A stretch of DNA of 44,907 nucleotides from DASWVC01 sp036401335 (GTDB lineage Bacteria > Verrucomicrobiota > Verrucomicrobiia > Chthoniobacterales > JAFAMB01). The notes beneath the pieces were generated by a model, which worked only from the letters and a program-made list of their open reading frames with translations, did not search any database and was not told the origin of the DNA. A program made the position numbers and the translations under genes. The stretch covers positions 1-44,907 of the forward strand of contig DASWVC010000334.1 in assembly GCA_036401335.1 (NCBI GenBank), given 5' to 3'. Shown piece after piece: positions 6,046-14,512 of this stretch. How positions within the stretch are numbered: position 1 is the first letter of the stretch; each line of letters opens with the position of its first letter.

Positions 6046-7554
6046 TCAGGCCTGCAATCCTTCCAGGAACGCCTGAGCGCTGTCCCGAACCTGGCGTTTT
6101 TCCGCCTCCGGCCGGTTGCGCCAGCCACGCACCATCATGGACACCCGGGGATTATCTTGGAGCTCGTCCTGGTGACGGTCGTAAAAGTTCCAGTAGAGGT
6201 AGTTGTAGGGGCAGGCATCCGGGCCGACCTTCACGGTCGGTTTGAAACGGCAATCCCGGCAGTAATTGCTCATTTTGTTGATGTAGCTGCCGCCCGCCGC
6301 ATACGGCTTGGTCGCCATGTAGCCGCCGTCAGCGTAAAGGATCATGCCGAGCACGTTCGCGGCCATCACCCAGTCGTACGCGTCCACGTACATTTCCAGG
6401 TACCAGCGTTCCGCCTCCTGCGGAATCACGCCCGCAATGAGGAAAAAGTTGCCGAGAACCATGAGACGCTGAATGTGATGGTTGTAACCGAGGTTCAATA
6501 CCTGCTTGATGACCTGTCGCAGGCAGTTCATCTCGGTGTCGCCGGTGTAAAAAAACCGGGGCAGGGGCAGTTGCGCGTTGAGGTAGTTTGACTGTTTGTA
6601 GTCGGGCATTTTCAGCCAGTAGACGCCGTTGATAAATTCGCGCCACCCCAGGATCTGCCGCACAAAGCCTTCCACGGAATTGAGCGGTGCTTCCTTCCGA
6701 TGGTAAGCGTCGATCGCTGCCTCGATGCATTCGTGCGGGGTGAGCAAACCCAAGTTCAAGAGGGGCGAAAGCACGGAATGAAAATGAACCGGCTCGCCCT
6801 GAACCATCAGGTCTTCAAACGAACCGAAACGGATCAACCGGTGACGGATAAACCCATCGAGCCACTCGAGGGCGTGCTCTCGGTCCACCGGCAGCCAGAA
6901 CCCTTCGGCCCGGCCCGGATTTTCCGGGAAAACGTCCTCAACCATTTTCATCACCCCTTCCGTGATCGGGTCCGGAAGGACGGAAGGGGGTTCGGGACGT
7001 GGTTCCGCCTGCCGGTGCCAGTCGGCATAGGTGGACCGGTTGGAGGCGTCGTAATTCCATTGGCCGCCCTCCGGTTCTCCGTCGTTCATGAGGTAGCCGG
7101 TTTCGTTGCGCAACCGCCGGTAATGCATTTCCATCAGCAACCGCTTTGATTGCCCGGCCCATTTTTGAAAGCCGGCGCGGGTCGAGATAAACTGGCCCGT
7201 CGGCACCAGGCGGACGGGAAGTTGTTTGGCGGTTTCCATCATCGGCCAGTCGTTTGGTTCCGTCAGGAGAACTTCTTCTGGCGCGAACGTCTCGATGTGG
7301 CGCTGCAAGCCGACGCCGAACTCGGGCGTGTCCGTAAGGGCGTGGTAATCGACCTGCCAGCCCCGGTCCCGCAGGTCGCGCGCGAAATGCCGCATGGCCG
7401 AGAAGATGAGGACCAGTTTTTTCTTGTGGTAAACGACCCGTTGACTGCGGGCCTTGGATTCAACCATCAAGACCACCGACGTTTTCTTGTCCGCTTCGTT
7501 CAGCGCGGCGTTGTGCAGCGAAAGCTGATCACCGAGAATCCAGACGGTTTTCAT
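6046..7554 (-). CDS. Iron-sulfur photolyase (FeS-BCP, PhrB/CryB-like; DPRP family)
   Basis: The 502-residue protein belongs to the deoxyribodipyrimidine-photolyase-related group of bacterial cryptochromes, whose studied members (Agrobacterium PhrB, Rhodobacter CryB) carry FAD, a lumazine-type antenna and a [4Fe-4S] cluster and repair (6-4) photoproducts. The start MKTVWILGDQLSLHNAAL is typical, the FAD-binding part runs from SVEGFVRQILGWREFINGVY (about residue 295) on, and NYCRDCRFKPTVKVGPDACP (about 430-450) gives three of the cluster cysteines. The fourth, expected earlier, is in the EMNCLRQVIKQ segment (about 345). A second, unrelated photolyase lies at 33.7-35.1 kb. It is transcribed toward rplS with only 86 bases between the two coding regions. 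Confidence 0.9.
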   Translation of the reverse strand: MKTVWILGDQLSLHNAALNEADKKTSVVLMVESKARSQRVVYHKKKLVLIFSAMRHFARDLRDRGWQVDYHALTDTPEFGVGLQRHIETFAPEEVLLTEPNDWPMMETAKQLPVRLVPTGQFISTRAGFQKWAGQSKRLLMEMHYRRLRNETGYLMNDGEPEGGQWNYDASNRSTYADWHRQAEPRPEPPSVLPDPITEGVMKMVEDVFPENPGRAEGFWLPVDREHALEWLDGFIRHRLIRFGSFEDLMVQGEPVHFHSVLSPLLNLGLLTPHECIEAAIDAYHRKEAPLNSVEGFVRQILGWREFINGVYWLKMPDYKQSNYLNAQLPLPRFFYTGDTEMNCLRQVIKQVLNLGYNHHIQRLMVLGNFFLIAGVIPQEAERWYLEMYVDAYDWVMAANVLGMILYADGGYMATKPYAAGGSYINKMSNYCRDCRFKPTVKVGPDACPYNYLYWNFYDRHQDELQDNPRVSMMVRGWRNRPEAEKRQVRDSAQAFLEGLQA

Positions 7555-7663
7555 ACCTCCGGTACGTTCCGGTTCGGCCCAGCGGTGCGTCCGATTGTTT
7601 CCCGGCGCGATCGGGCGGCTAAGCAGAGCGTAGCCAATTCCTCACAACCAGCTTCAGTTACCC

Positions 7664-7990
7664 ATGCTCTCGCTTTCTTCCAAAGTTGGTCTCGTCACGC
7701 GGCATCGGTGCAGCCATCGCCCGGCACCTCGCCGAAGCAGGCGCAAAGGTGATTGTGAATTTATGCGGCCAGTCGCTGTCAAAGCGGTCTTTTATGCGTT
7801 GCGCGAGGCCGGTCGGCAGGCAGCTTTTGCGGGCGGGGAAAACCAAGGAAGGCATGGAGCGGTTGGCTGCCATGGCCGCCCTGGGACGCATCGGCGTGCC
7901 CGAGGACATCGCCCGGGTCGTGGCCTGGCCAGCGCCGAGGCAGGCTGGATTTCCGGACAAAACCTGGGTGCCAACGGTGGCGTGGCCTGA
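7664..7990 (+). pseudogene. Short-chain dehydrogenase (FabG-like), deleted and frameshifted
   Basis: Pieces of an SDR gene occur in two frames. One frame opens with LSSKVGLVT (start of the fold). A second gives SRGIGAAIARHLAEAGAKVI, the cofactor-binding helix, then jumps straight to MAALGRIGVPEDIARVVAW from the C-terminal region. The first frame then resumes with LASAEAGWISGQNLGANGGV, the usual end of the enzyme. The middle, with the Ser, Tyr and Lys catalytic residues, is missing. The gene is therefore dead. An ancestral length of about 240 residues has shrunk to about 105. Confidence 0.75.
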
Positions 7991-8025
7991 CAGCATTGCC
8001 TTCGCAACGATCCGCCCCTGCAATC

Positions 8026-8064
8026 AAAAAAAGGCCCCTGCGCGGACGACTGTTCGCAGGGACC
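8026..8064 (-). terminator. Rho-independent terminator after the DUF5069 gene
   Basis: On the minus strand a stem of ten pairs with one mismatch (8055-8064 with 8033-8042) and a 12-base loop is followed by seven T (8026-8032). It lies 57 bases after the stop of the DUF5069 gene, so it should end that transcript. Confidence 0.75.
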
Positions 8065-8121
8065 TCGGGCTGCAGGCAGTCGGCATGTTTCGCGCCTGCC
8101 GTGAGTTCCGACACACGCCGA

Positions 8122-8559
8122 CTAGTGCGCGCCAATCGTGCGGTCGTCGGCCTCAAGCCAGTCGAACAGGGTGTTCTTGGACGGGTCAAGCCCGATTTTA
8201 GCGCACTCGCCGGAAAACCATTCCCTACGCTCCGGATCATCGTACGGCCGGGCGCCTTCAACGCCGGCGGCCCAGGCCTTGATCTCTTCAGGGCTCTTGG
8301 AAGAGCCGTGGCTGTCGAGCCAGCTCACCACTTCCTCGTCCGAGGCACCCTTTTCCAGCAGTGCTTTTACATCCTCGCCTTTCACGCCCTTGAAGCCGAA
8401 AAGCATGTTGTCGAGCGGACAATCGAAATGGTAGTCGCCAACGGTTCCGGCCAGGTCGGCGCGGCCTTTGTCCAGCGCACGGGCAAGGATGATGTACGGG
8501 CCGAGGTGTTCACGCGGGCTGCGGGGAGGTTCTTGGGTGAGGTCTTTTGCGTTTTTCAT
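8122..8559 (-). CDS. DUF5069 domain protein
   Basis: A 145-residue protein of the DUF5069 family, which is frequent in Verrucomicrobiota and has no known function. Family blocks seen are DLTQEPPRSPREHLGPYIIL (about residues 5-24), then ARALDKGRADLAGTVGDYHF (about 25-44), the MLFGFKGV segment and the C-terminal WFSGECAKIGLDPSKNTLFD. The start MKNAKDLTQE was chosen as the family-typical N-terminus, and the longer open frame to 8676 is ignored. No signal peptide or membrane segment is seen, so it is probably cytoplasmic. A clear terminator follows. Confidence 0.88.
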   Translation of the reverse strand: MKNAKDLTQEPPRSPREHLGPYIILARALDKGRADLAGTVGDYHFDCPLDNMLFGFKGVKGEDVKALLEKGASDEEVVSWLDSHGSSKSPEEIKAWAAGVEGARPYDDPERREWFSGECAKIGLDPSKNTLFDWLEADDRTIGAH

Positions 8560-8672
8560 AGGTGGTTTGGAGGTTGAAATGGTGAGAGGACGGGCAAGCA
8601 GGGGTAAGGAAGGGTTGGGCACCCGCACCCACAAAGGCAATTTGACGGATGGGTGGTGGGCACGTTCGTCGG

Positions 8673-9158
8673 TCAAACCTGCGCGCGCGCTGCGCCGCGC
8701 ACACCGGTCGACTGGGTGCGGTCGCTGGTGATCACGCGGTCCACAGAATAGGCGCCGGCACCGCGGATGGCAAGCCCGAGAGCGAGCGCGATCGCGAGAA
8801 GGTGGTACTCGAAGCCCTCACCCTTTTGCTGGCCGAACCAATTCATGAAAAAGCCGTTCGAGGCATGGACCATGAAAATGGCACCCAACATGAGTGCGGT
8901 AATGGCAAGGCCGGCAAGGCGGGTAAACGCAACCAGGAGCAAGCAAATGGACCCGAGAAACTCGGTCAAAATGACGAACACGGCGAGGGCCGCCGGCATG
9001 CCCATATGGGTAAAACCTTGTACGGTGCCGGCAAAACCGTAGCCGCCGAACAAGCCGAGGGCTTTTTGGGCGCCGTGGGCGAAGAAGACGACGCCGAGGA
9101 ACAATCGCAAGAGGGTAAAGACAGCATCGTCAGGGGTTTGGGTCAGACGTTTGATCAT
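8673..9158 (-). CDS. DoxX family membrane protein
   Basis: The 161-residue protein has four membrane helices, at about residues 14-32, 52-74, 78-98 and 118-134. The first carries the family pattern LRLFLGVVFFAHGAQKALGLFGGYG, followed by the GMPAALAVFVILTEFLGSICLLL helix. DoxX-like proteins work in thiosulfate or quinone-linked redox and in resistance to catechols or quinones. The tail RTQSTGVRGAARAQV is charged and probably cytoplasmic. It is divergent from the MarR gene (63 bases between the start codons), the classical layout of a MarR-repressed DoxX gene. Confidence 0.9.
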   Translation of the reverse strand: MIKRLTQTPDDAVFTLLRLFLGVVFFAHGAQKALGLFGGYGFAGTVQGFTHMGMPAALAVFVILTEFLGSICLLLVAFTRLAGLAITALMLGAIFMVHASNGFFMNWFGQQKGEGFEYHLLAIALALGLAIRGAGAYSVDRVITSDRTQSTGVRGAARAQV

Positions 9159-9180
9159 AGGTAAGCAATGCTAAAACCGA

Positions 9181-9210
9181 GAATATATTGATATCGATTA
9201 TTTATATGTC
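9181..9210. promoter_or_regulatory. Likely MarR operator between doxX and marR
   Basis: The 63-base gap holds a very AT-rich stretch in a GC-rich genome. At 9188-9197, TTGATATCGA is almost its own reverse complement (8 of 10 positions) and contains GATATC. Such near-palindromes flanked by AT are typical for MarR-family sites, and one site could control both divergent genes. No motif search was run. Confidence 0.45.
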
Positions 9211-9221
9211 AAACTAATTCT

Positions 9222-9707
9222 ATGCGCGAGTCTGTCGATCCTTTGCCTCAAGGTTCCACCCACGCGGGTACGCGCGGCGTGCACGTCTGGCTGATCCTGA
9301 TGAAAGCGCACCGCGCCTTGCGGCGGCACGCCGAAGCCAGCCTCGCTGAGCTCGGGTTTGGCCTTTCCGATTTCGGCACCCTCGAGGTCTTGCTCCACAA
9401 AGGTCCGTTGCCCGTCTGCGAGATCGCGCGCCTGGTGGGATTGACGCCGGGGTCCGCCAGCGTGGCGTTAGACCGGTTGGAAAAGCGGGGCTTGATCGAA
9501 CGCCAGGCCGATGTGGCCGACCGGCGCAACCGCATCATTCACCTGACGGGTGCGGGCCGCCAACTCATCGACCGTGCCTTTACGGATCACGCTCAAGCCA
9601 TGGAAGCAGCCGCTGGACCGTTGGCTCCTGAGGAACGGGCTACCCTGATCCGGTTGCTCAAGAAATTGGGGAAAGGCGCGCAAGCCCAACGCTCGGCGGA
9701 GGACTGA
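9222..9707 (+). CDS. MarR family transcriptional regulator
   Basis: The 161-residue protein has the MarR winged helix: CEIARLVGLTPGSASVALDR (about residues 67-86) is the recognition-helix region, and LEKRGLIERQADVADRRNRI (about 87-106) is the wing with the conserved D-x-R-N motif. The N-terminal helix (HVWLILMKAHRALRRHAEAS) and the C-terminal helix would form the dimer. The sequence opposite encodes a DoxX protein, which this regulator probably controls, as in MhqR/YkvE-like systems that sense quinones. Signal molecule not known. Confidence 0.9.
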   Translation: MRESVDPLPQGSTHAGTRGVHVWLILMKAHRALRRHAEASLAELGFGLSDFGTLEVLLHKGPLPVCEIARLVGLTPGSASVALDRLEKRGLIERQADVADRRNRIIHLTGAGRQLIDRAFTDHAQAMEAAAGPLAPEERATLIRLLKKLGKGAQAQRSAED

Positions 9708-9743
9708 TGCTAAGGCGGCAATTCCGGAGCCGATGGCCCGTGG

Positions 9744-10178
9744 CTACTTCGCCTTGATGCTGAGCGGCACCCCGATTGCGCCGGCATAAAACACCACCAA
9801 CTCCGCCGGTTGGTCCGCCGTGTAACCACGGTGAACGGTATTGACGGATTCCGCCAAGGCCTGCCCCGCACGAACCACCTTACGGACGCCCGTGTCTTTC
9901 TTTTCCAAAACGATCTCCCCGGACAGCACATAGCCCGCATTGATCACGGGATGTTCGTGCCAAGGCAGGGCCGTGTGGGGCGGCACCGTGATTTTGAGGA
10001 TGGAAACTTGCGGCTGGCCCCCGGGATAGGCCGTGTACCTGGTTCCATCCCAGGAGCGGGTCGCCTGAAGCAGTTGTTGCACGCGGATGGGGGCACCTTG
10101 GGCGCGCACGTCATCCGGCGCGCAGCACGCCCAGCCCAGGTTCGTCAGGACGACCAACGGCAATAACTTTTCAATCAT
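9744..10178 (-). CDS. Secreted cupin-domain protein
   Basis: The 144-residue protein starts MIEKLLPLVVLTNLGWACCA, a signal peptide with two Cys (WACCA) that may make it a lipoprotein. The cupin core is VPPHTALPWHEHPVINAGYV followed by LSGEIVLEKKDTG (about residues 62-94). The H-x-H pair and the later H in AESVNTVHRGYT would bind a metal. Reaction unknown. It reads toward the MarR gene tail to tail. The 98 bases between it and the GT1 gene upstream show no obvious signal. Confidence 0.8.
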   Translation of the reverse strand: MIEKLLPLVVLTNLGWACCAPDDVRAQGAPIRVQQLLQATRSWDGTRYTAYPGGQPQVSILKITVPPHTALPWHEHPVINAGYVLSGEIVLEKKDTGVRKVVRAGQALAESVNTVHRGYTADQPAELVVFYAGAIGVPLSIKAK

Positions 10179-10276
10179 AAGCGGTGAACCAACGTCCCAT
10201 CCTGCCACGCATCGTGGCCAACGTCCATGTGTCCCGTGCTGACCGTGCGCACCTCCATCGGAAAGAAAACGCCACC

Positions 10277-11524
10277 CTACCCGTTAGCGATGATTTCAGT
10301 CACTCCCAAAGATCTTTCGATTAGATCGGCAGCGGCACAGAGTCCGTTGGCGTCAGCGATCGCCCGCTGTAGTTTACGTGCATTATCTCGATAGGTAGGG
10401 TTGATGCGCACCTCGTTTAACAAGGTGGAGAGGTGGTCAGCGGTTAACTTGTCCAACGAGGTAGCCACACCCGTTTGCTTGTCGGCGATCCTCGCGGCGA
10501 CACCGGGTTGATCATAGGTAACCGGGATTGCGACTTGCGGGACACCTTGAGCCAGGGACTCCAGTACCGTGTTCAATCCCGCATGGGTGATACAAACTGA
10601 GGCACGTTTCAGCAACTCCAGCTGTGGCGCGCGCTCCACGATGATGGCGTTGTTCGGAACCGGCCCGATCTGCCTGGCATCGACCTGATCGCCCAGCGAA
10701 AGCACGAGTTGCAAATCTTTATGCCTCGCCAGGGCAGCGACAATGGTGCGAAAGACGTCCACCTGGCCATTCAAGATCGTCCCCATCGAAGCGTAGACAA
10801 GCGGCTCCCCGGTTAACCGTTCCCAGGGGAAGTTCACCTGCTCCCGGCCCTGCCCGTCGTGGAACGGGCCGGTGTGGTGGAACTGCGCAGGCCAATGGGA
10901 GCTTTCAAAGTCGAAAATCCGGGGAACTTGGGTGATCGACGCCCAGGGGGAAAGGGTGGAAGCGAGGTCTTCCCAATCAATGTTCAGTCCGGCACCCTTC
11001 GCGTACGCTTTGATGCCCGCATTGCTTGCTTGCAGCATGCGAGTAAACCTCGCCACACCCTCTCGGTTTCTGGCCAGAGCTGCAGGGGTTGTCTGGTGCG
11101 GCCAACGGTATATCGTAAGGGGAGTGTAACCAGAAAAGTCGAAGTGCAGGGCGGCTGAAACCTGTAGGTACGGCAGGCCCAACTGCATTGCACCCAGTTC
11201 CGCATAGAACTGAACGCTGTCGAGGACCAGCGCCTCGACCCCGGTCGCCTTCACGGTTGCCGGCAATGTTTTCAAGATCTTCTCTGTTTGGGCCAGCAGC
11301 ATGCGCAGGGAGAATTGCAGAGCGTCCTCTCCCCGCATCTTGCTTATCGCGGGCATGTTCTCGTTGATGTTATCCTTTTCAGTGGCCGGAACGAAGGGTA
11401 GGCCGGCAGCACCCGAAGAATAAAGGAAGACAACCTCATGGTTGCGCGCCTGAAGTTGACGCGCCAGCGCAGTCATTGGGTTGAGGTGACCTGGCAGGTT
11501 AGGACAAATAAAGCCTAGTTTCAT
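10277..11524 (-). CDS. GT1-type glycosyltransferase (UGT/MGT family)
   Basis: The 415-residue protein has the two-domain GT-B layout of macrolide and carotenoid glycosyltransferases. N-terminal hallmark is LGFICPNLPGHLNPMTALARQL (about residues 3-24). The C-terminal nucleotide-sugar motif is VCITHAGLNTVLESLAQGVP followed by QVAIPVTYDQPGVAARI (about 315-351), with the donor-binding H-x-G-x-N-T-x-x-E pattern. Acceptor unknown: antibiotic, terpenoid or sterol are all possible. The gene is divergent from a TetR gene (247 bases), a common layout for a repressor and its target. Confidence 0.88.
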   Translation of the reverse strand: MKLGFICPNLPGHLNPMTALARQLQARNHEVVFLYSSGAAGLPFVPATEKDNINENMPAISKMRGEDALQFSLRMLLAQTEKILKTLPATVKATGVEALVLDSVQFYAELGAMQLGLPYLQVSAALHFDFSGYTPLTIYRWPHQTTPAALARNREGVARFTRMLQASNAGIKAYAKGAGLNIDWEDLASTLSPWASITQVPRIFDFESSHWPAQFHHTGPFHDGQGREQVNFPWERLTGEPLVYASMGTILNGQVDVFRTIVAALARHKDLQLVLSLGDQVDARQIGPVPNNAIIVERAPQLELLKRASVCITHAGLNTVLESLAQGVPQVAIPVTYDQPGVAARIADKQTGVATSLDKLTADHLSTLLNEVRINPTYRDNARKLQRAIADANGLCAAADLIERSLGVTEIIANG

Positions 11525-11713
11525 GAATCGTGTATGAATTGCAGATCCGACAGTCCGGACCGGTTAGTCTGGCTGAACGCATCTAGTCAGGAGTTAACAA
11601 AGCCGAATACGGTGGAAACTTGCCGATCCTTGTTTCGGCTGCCGTAATCATTGTCCGGACGGCGGAACCGGTCTTGTCGTTCGACTAGCACGTCAGGAAA
11701 AGCGGATGGCTGC

Positions 11714-11748
11714 CCGGCTTCAAATATTTAACGTGGTTCCGAAGCCGG
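11714..11748. promoter_or_regulatory. Inverted repeat before the TetR gene (possible operator)
   Basis: CCGGCTTC at 11714-11721 and GAAGCCGG at 11741-11748 form a perfect 8-base inverted repeat with 19 AT-rich bases between them, ending 23 bases before the TetR start. It may be an operator for the divergent genes or a hairpin in the leader. Two TCCGGAC words (11552-11558 and 11655-11661) also lie in the same gap. Confidence 0.35.
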
Positions 11749-11771
11749 ACGCGCTACTCTGATCCTGAAGC

Positions 11772-12353
11772 ATGGCACGAACCAAGAGCCCCGAGAAACG
11801 CAGCGCAATCCTTCAGGCGGCGGTGCAGGAGATTGCCGAAGCCGGACTCGGTGCGCCTACGGCGAAGATCGCCGGCAGGGCAGGGCTGGCTGCGGGCACG
11901 CTGTTTACCTACTTCGCGAATAAGGAAGAGCTGCTGAATGAGCTTTACCTTGAACTGAAGATTGAGGTCTACAGGAGGGTGAATGCCAACTTTCCGCGCG
12001 GAGCGAAGCTGGAGCGGCGGGCAAGGCACGTATGGTCGAGATCTCTCAATTGGGCTATCGAATTTCCGGAGAAGCGTAAGGTTTCGATACAGCTAAACGT
12101 GTCCGACCTGATCACGCCGGAAACGCGGATGAGAGCGGCGGCGGAGCGCGGCATGATCGAGGTCACCTTAGGTGACCTGGAAAGCCGCAGCGCACTGCAG
12201 GGCTTGCCGGCGGGATTCGCTTCTGCGGCGATGGGGGCGCTGCAAGAAGCAATGATGGAGTTTGTCGCGAGGGAACCGAAACGGCGCGACGAGCTGATTG
12301 AGCAAGGATTTCAAGTCTTTTGGCGCGCATTACGGCAAAGGTACGCCGGTTGA
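11772..12353 (+). CDS. TetR family transcriptional regulator
   Basis: The 193-residue protein has the N-terminal TetR helix-turn-helix: RSAILQAAVQEIAEAGLGAP and TAKIAGRAGLAAGTLFTYFA followed by NKEELLNELYLELK (about residues 10-62). The C-terminal ligand domain follows and ends in EQGFQVFWRALRQRYAG, typical for the family. It sits between a divergent glycosyltransferase and a co-directed SDR gene (59 bases further down), and one or both are probably its targets. Ligand not known. Confidence 0.9.
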   Translation: MARTKSPEKRSAILQAAVQEIAEAGLGAPTAKIAGRAGLAAGTLFTYFANKEELLNELYLELKIEVYRRVNANFPRGAKLERRARHVWSRSLNWAIEFPEKRKVSIQLNVSDLITPETRMRAAAERGMIEVTLGDLESRSALQGLPAGFASAAMGALQEAMMEFVAREPKRRDELIEQGFQVFWRALRQRYAG

Positions 12354-12412
12354 CAAAGGAGCTAAAGTGAGCAACCAGTCAGTCATTTAACAATCGAGGG
12401 GAGCTTTAAACA

Positions 12413-13276
12413 ATGGCAAAAGTCTGGTTGGTTACAGGAAGCGGCAACGGGTTGGGACGGGACATCGTGGAGGCAGCGCTGGCTGCCGGCGACAGTGTGG
12501 TGGCCGGGGCCCGCCGCCCGCAGGAACTGGAAACGCTGGTGGCGCAGTACGCTGAACGGGTGAAACCGGTTGCCTTGGAAGTTCGGGACGAGGCTGCCGC
12601 GAGAGCGGCCCTGCAATTGGCGGTGGACACTTTCGGCCGGTTGGATGTGCTGGTCAACAATGCCGGCTACGGCCAGTTTGCGCCTTTTGAGCAAATGAGT
12701 GCCGAGGATTTTAAAGCGGTGGTGGATACCTGCTTTTACGGAGTGGTCTACACAACGCGCGCCGCCATACCGATAATGCGCGAGCAGAAAAGCGGTCACA
12801 TCTTTCAAGTGTCTTCAATTGGCGGCCGCCTGGCCATCGCCGGCAACACGCCGTACCACGCGGCGAAGTGGGCCGTTGGTGGGTTTAGCGACGCTCTGGC
12901 GATGGAAGTCGCGCCGTTCGGGGTAAAGATTTGTACACTGGAGCCGGGCGGTATCCGGACCAACTGGAGCCGGCGGGCAGGACAGGCTGCGCCGGAGTTG
13001 CTGCCCGACTACGAAGTTTCGGTCGGCCCGATCTTAAATTTCCTGAAAAGCATCGACGGGCGTCAGGAGGGTGACCCGCGCAAGATCGCAGATCTGATTG
13101 TGCAGTTGGCGAACCGCGATGAAGTTCCGCTCCGGCTGATTCTGGGTGTGGATGCGGAAAACAGGGTGCAACAGGCGGAAGCTAAACGTGCGAGCGAGGC
13201 TGAGAAATGGCGGCATCTCACTGTTTCAACGGTTTTCGAAAATGCAGCACCGATTCCTGAACTGCTAAACCATTAG
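12413..13276 (+). CDS. Short-chain dehydrogenase/reductase
   Basis: The 287-residue classical SDR has the NAD(P) motif WLVTGSGNGLGRDIVEAALA (about residues 4-23), NNAGYG (about 82-87), the catalytic Ser in HIFQVSSIGG (about 127-136) and YHAAK (about 149-153). The EPGGIRTNW segment fits the substrate loop. A strong ribosome site (GAGGGGAG) precedes the start. It follows the TetR gene and is probably co-regulated with it. Substrate not readable from the sequence. Confidence 0.93.
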   Translation: MAKVWLVTGSGNGLGRDIVEAALAAGDSVVAGARRPQELETLVAQYAERVKPVALEVRDEAAARAALQLAVDTFGRLDVLVNNAGYGQFAPFEQMSAEDFKAVVDTCFYGVVYTTRAAIPIMREQKSGHIFQVSSIGGRLAIAGNTPYHAAKWAVGGFSDALAMEVAPFGVKICTLEPGGIRTNWSRRAGQAAPELLPDYEVSVGPILNFLKSIDGRQEGDPRKIADLIVQLANRDEVPLRLILGVDAENRVQQAEAKRASEAEKWRHLTVSTVFENAAPIPELLNH

Positions 13277-13399
13277 GACTACTCCGTTGCCTTGAGCCGA
13301 ACGGAACGCAAGCGCCCCGCGGGTGGCCGCACCGCCCATTTTGTTCTTCCTCCAGACTTTGCTTGCGGGCGCGGACGTTGACGGGTACACGCATGGAGG

Positions 13400-13771
13400 A
13401 TGCAGGCGACGGCACTGACGGATCGCATCCTTTGCGGATTGGATCGCGCAATGGCGGGGCAGCCCCGGACGTTGCGGGTGCGGTGCACTGCTTCGGGCGG
13501 GTCTGCGCCATTGTTGGCGACAGTCGAGTACATCGCCGGTTATCCGTGTTTGTGGATTGCGTGCTTTGGCCTCTGCCGCGAACCGACCGCGGCGTTATTG
13601 CAAGCCATCCGGCGGTGTCGCCAAAGCGGGAAGGTGGATGAGATCGAGTGTTGCCTTCGGCACGCACTGGAGCCGGGGCGCAGCCGGGTATTTGATTGGC
13701 TGGTGGACGCAGGGTTTGCGCACACCCGTGACGGCCAAAGACTAATTTGGCGAAGTCCCCGCGTGGCTTGA
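13400..13771 (+). CDS. Hypothetical protein
   Basis: A 123-residue open frame of normal composition that I do not recognise. It contains a C-rich middle (PCLWIACFGLCREPTAALLQ) and an apparent helix RRCRQSGKVDEIECCLRHAL, followed by SRVFDWLVDAGFAHTRDGQR. A purine-rich GGAGG lies immediately before the ATG, too close for a normal ribosome site, so a start nearby is possible. It is the first frame in the gene-poor, degraded stretch up to tRNA-Asp. Could be a real lineage-specific gene or chance. Confidence 0.45.
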   Translation: MQATALTDRILCGLDRAMAGQPRTLRVRCTASGGSAPLLATVEYIAGYPCLWIACFGLCREPTAALLQAIRRCRQSGKVDEIECCLRHALEPGRSRVFDWLVDAGFAHTRDGQRLIWRSPRVA

Positions 13772-13789
13772 GCGTGCGACGATTCTCGC

Positions 13790-14060
13790 GTCAGAGGTGC
13801 CTTTTCCTTTGGGGCCTGAACCGGGTCCAAGCGCCCGGCGGCAGGCAAGCGCAGGTCAAACCGGGGGCAAACTGCTGGTGCACGGCTACGTGGATCGTCC
13901 ATCAACTGTCGAGACACCACCGCCTGCAGTTCGCCCAACTGCCCTGAAGGGTCCAGAATGATGCCGGACGTCCGAAAGCAGCTGCCTGCAAGCCCAACAG
14001 GGCCGTCAGCCCGGCAAACAGCGAGCCGGTCAGCAATTCTCGGCGTGATATCACGGTCAT
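13790..14060 (-). pseudogene. Tat-exported protein remnant, frameshifted
   Basis: From an ATG at 14058-14060 the minus strand gives MTVISRRELLTGSLFAGLTA followed by LLGLQAAAFG, a twin-arginine-type signal peptide. The frame then stops after about 48 codons. A second frame continues with GELQAVVSRQLMDDPRSRAP and a proline-rich stretch. The usual mature domain is not seen. I cannot name the family. A short gene with a frame slip near 13940 or a deleted longer one are both possible. Confidence 0.4.
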
Positions 14061-14083
14061 TTTCGTATGTACCCGGTTTAACT

Positions 14084-14343
14084 TTAGTCCAAAAGCGTGG
14101 GGTTCAGGAATCGCACCATGAGCTCCTCGTCGAAGTAGGCGCCCCTGTGCTTCAAGAGCCGCTTCTCGACCCCATAGAAAGTAAACCCTTCTTACGGCAA
14201 AAGTGAACGGCCCGTGCCTTGGCCGTCACCACGGTCAACTCGATCAACTCCACACGCCCGGAGGCTTGCGCGATCACCCGTTCGACCCGGGCCGCAGCGG
14301 CGCCACCACCCCGGGTAGTTGGTGTGAGGTACATGCCCCATGG
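14084..14343 (-). pseudogene. GNAT acetyltransferase C-terminal half, frameshifted
   Basis: One frame gives WGMYLTPTTRGGGAAAARVE followed by RVIAQASGRVELIELTVV, the acetyl-CoA-binding loop and following helix of a GNAT. Near 14185 the reading has to change frame to continue with GFTFYGVEKRLLKHRGAYFD then EELMVRFLNP, the normal end of these enzymes, to a TAA at 14084-14086. The N-terminal half is not recognisable upstream. The gene is therefore broken by at least one frameshift and a truncation. It differs from the GNAT remnant at 5.2-5.6 kb. Confidence 0.65.
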
Positions 14344-14347
14344 GTGT

Positions 14348-14512
14348 TCAATGGCGGACCGAGTCGGCGGCGCGCGCGTAAGCAGCCGCTTGCGCTCGGT
14401 GCCACTCCGGATTTTCTGCGTCCGGTCCACCCCGCCGAACGTGCTCGTTAGCGGCCGCATCAAGCCGGTCGGCCCGACATTCCATGCGCATGCGTAAGGT
14501 TTGGTCGCCCAT
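14348..14512 (-). CDS. Small hypothetical ORF
   Basis: A 54-codon frame starts MGDQTLRMRMECRADRLDAA and ends in an Ala- and Arg-rich helix (AAAYARAADSVRH). It directly precedes the GNAT fragment in the same direction. Its look is that of a helical small protein, but the degraded setting makes chance likely. No ribosome site stands out. Confidence 0.25.
   Translation of the reverse strand: MGDQTLRMRMECRADRLDAAANEHVRRGGPDAENPEWHRAQAAAYARAADSVRH

Noticed and set aside
13540..13938. Long minus-strand frame over the hypothetical gene at 13400
   Set aside because: The first part is antisense to the more protein-like plus frame. Only its beginning (GELQAVV) was used, as part of the Tat-type remnant.
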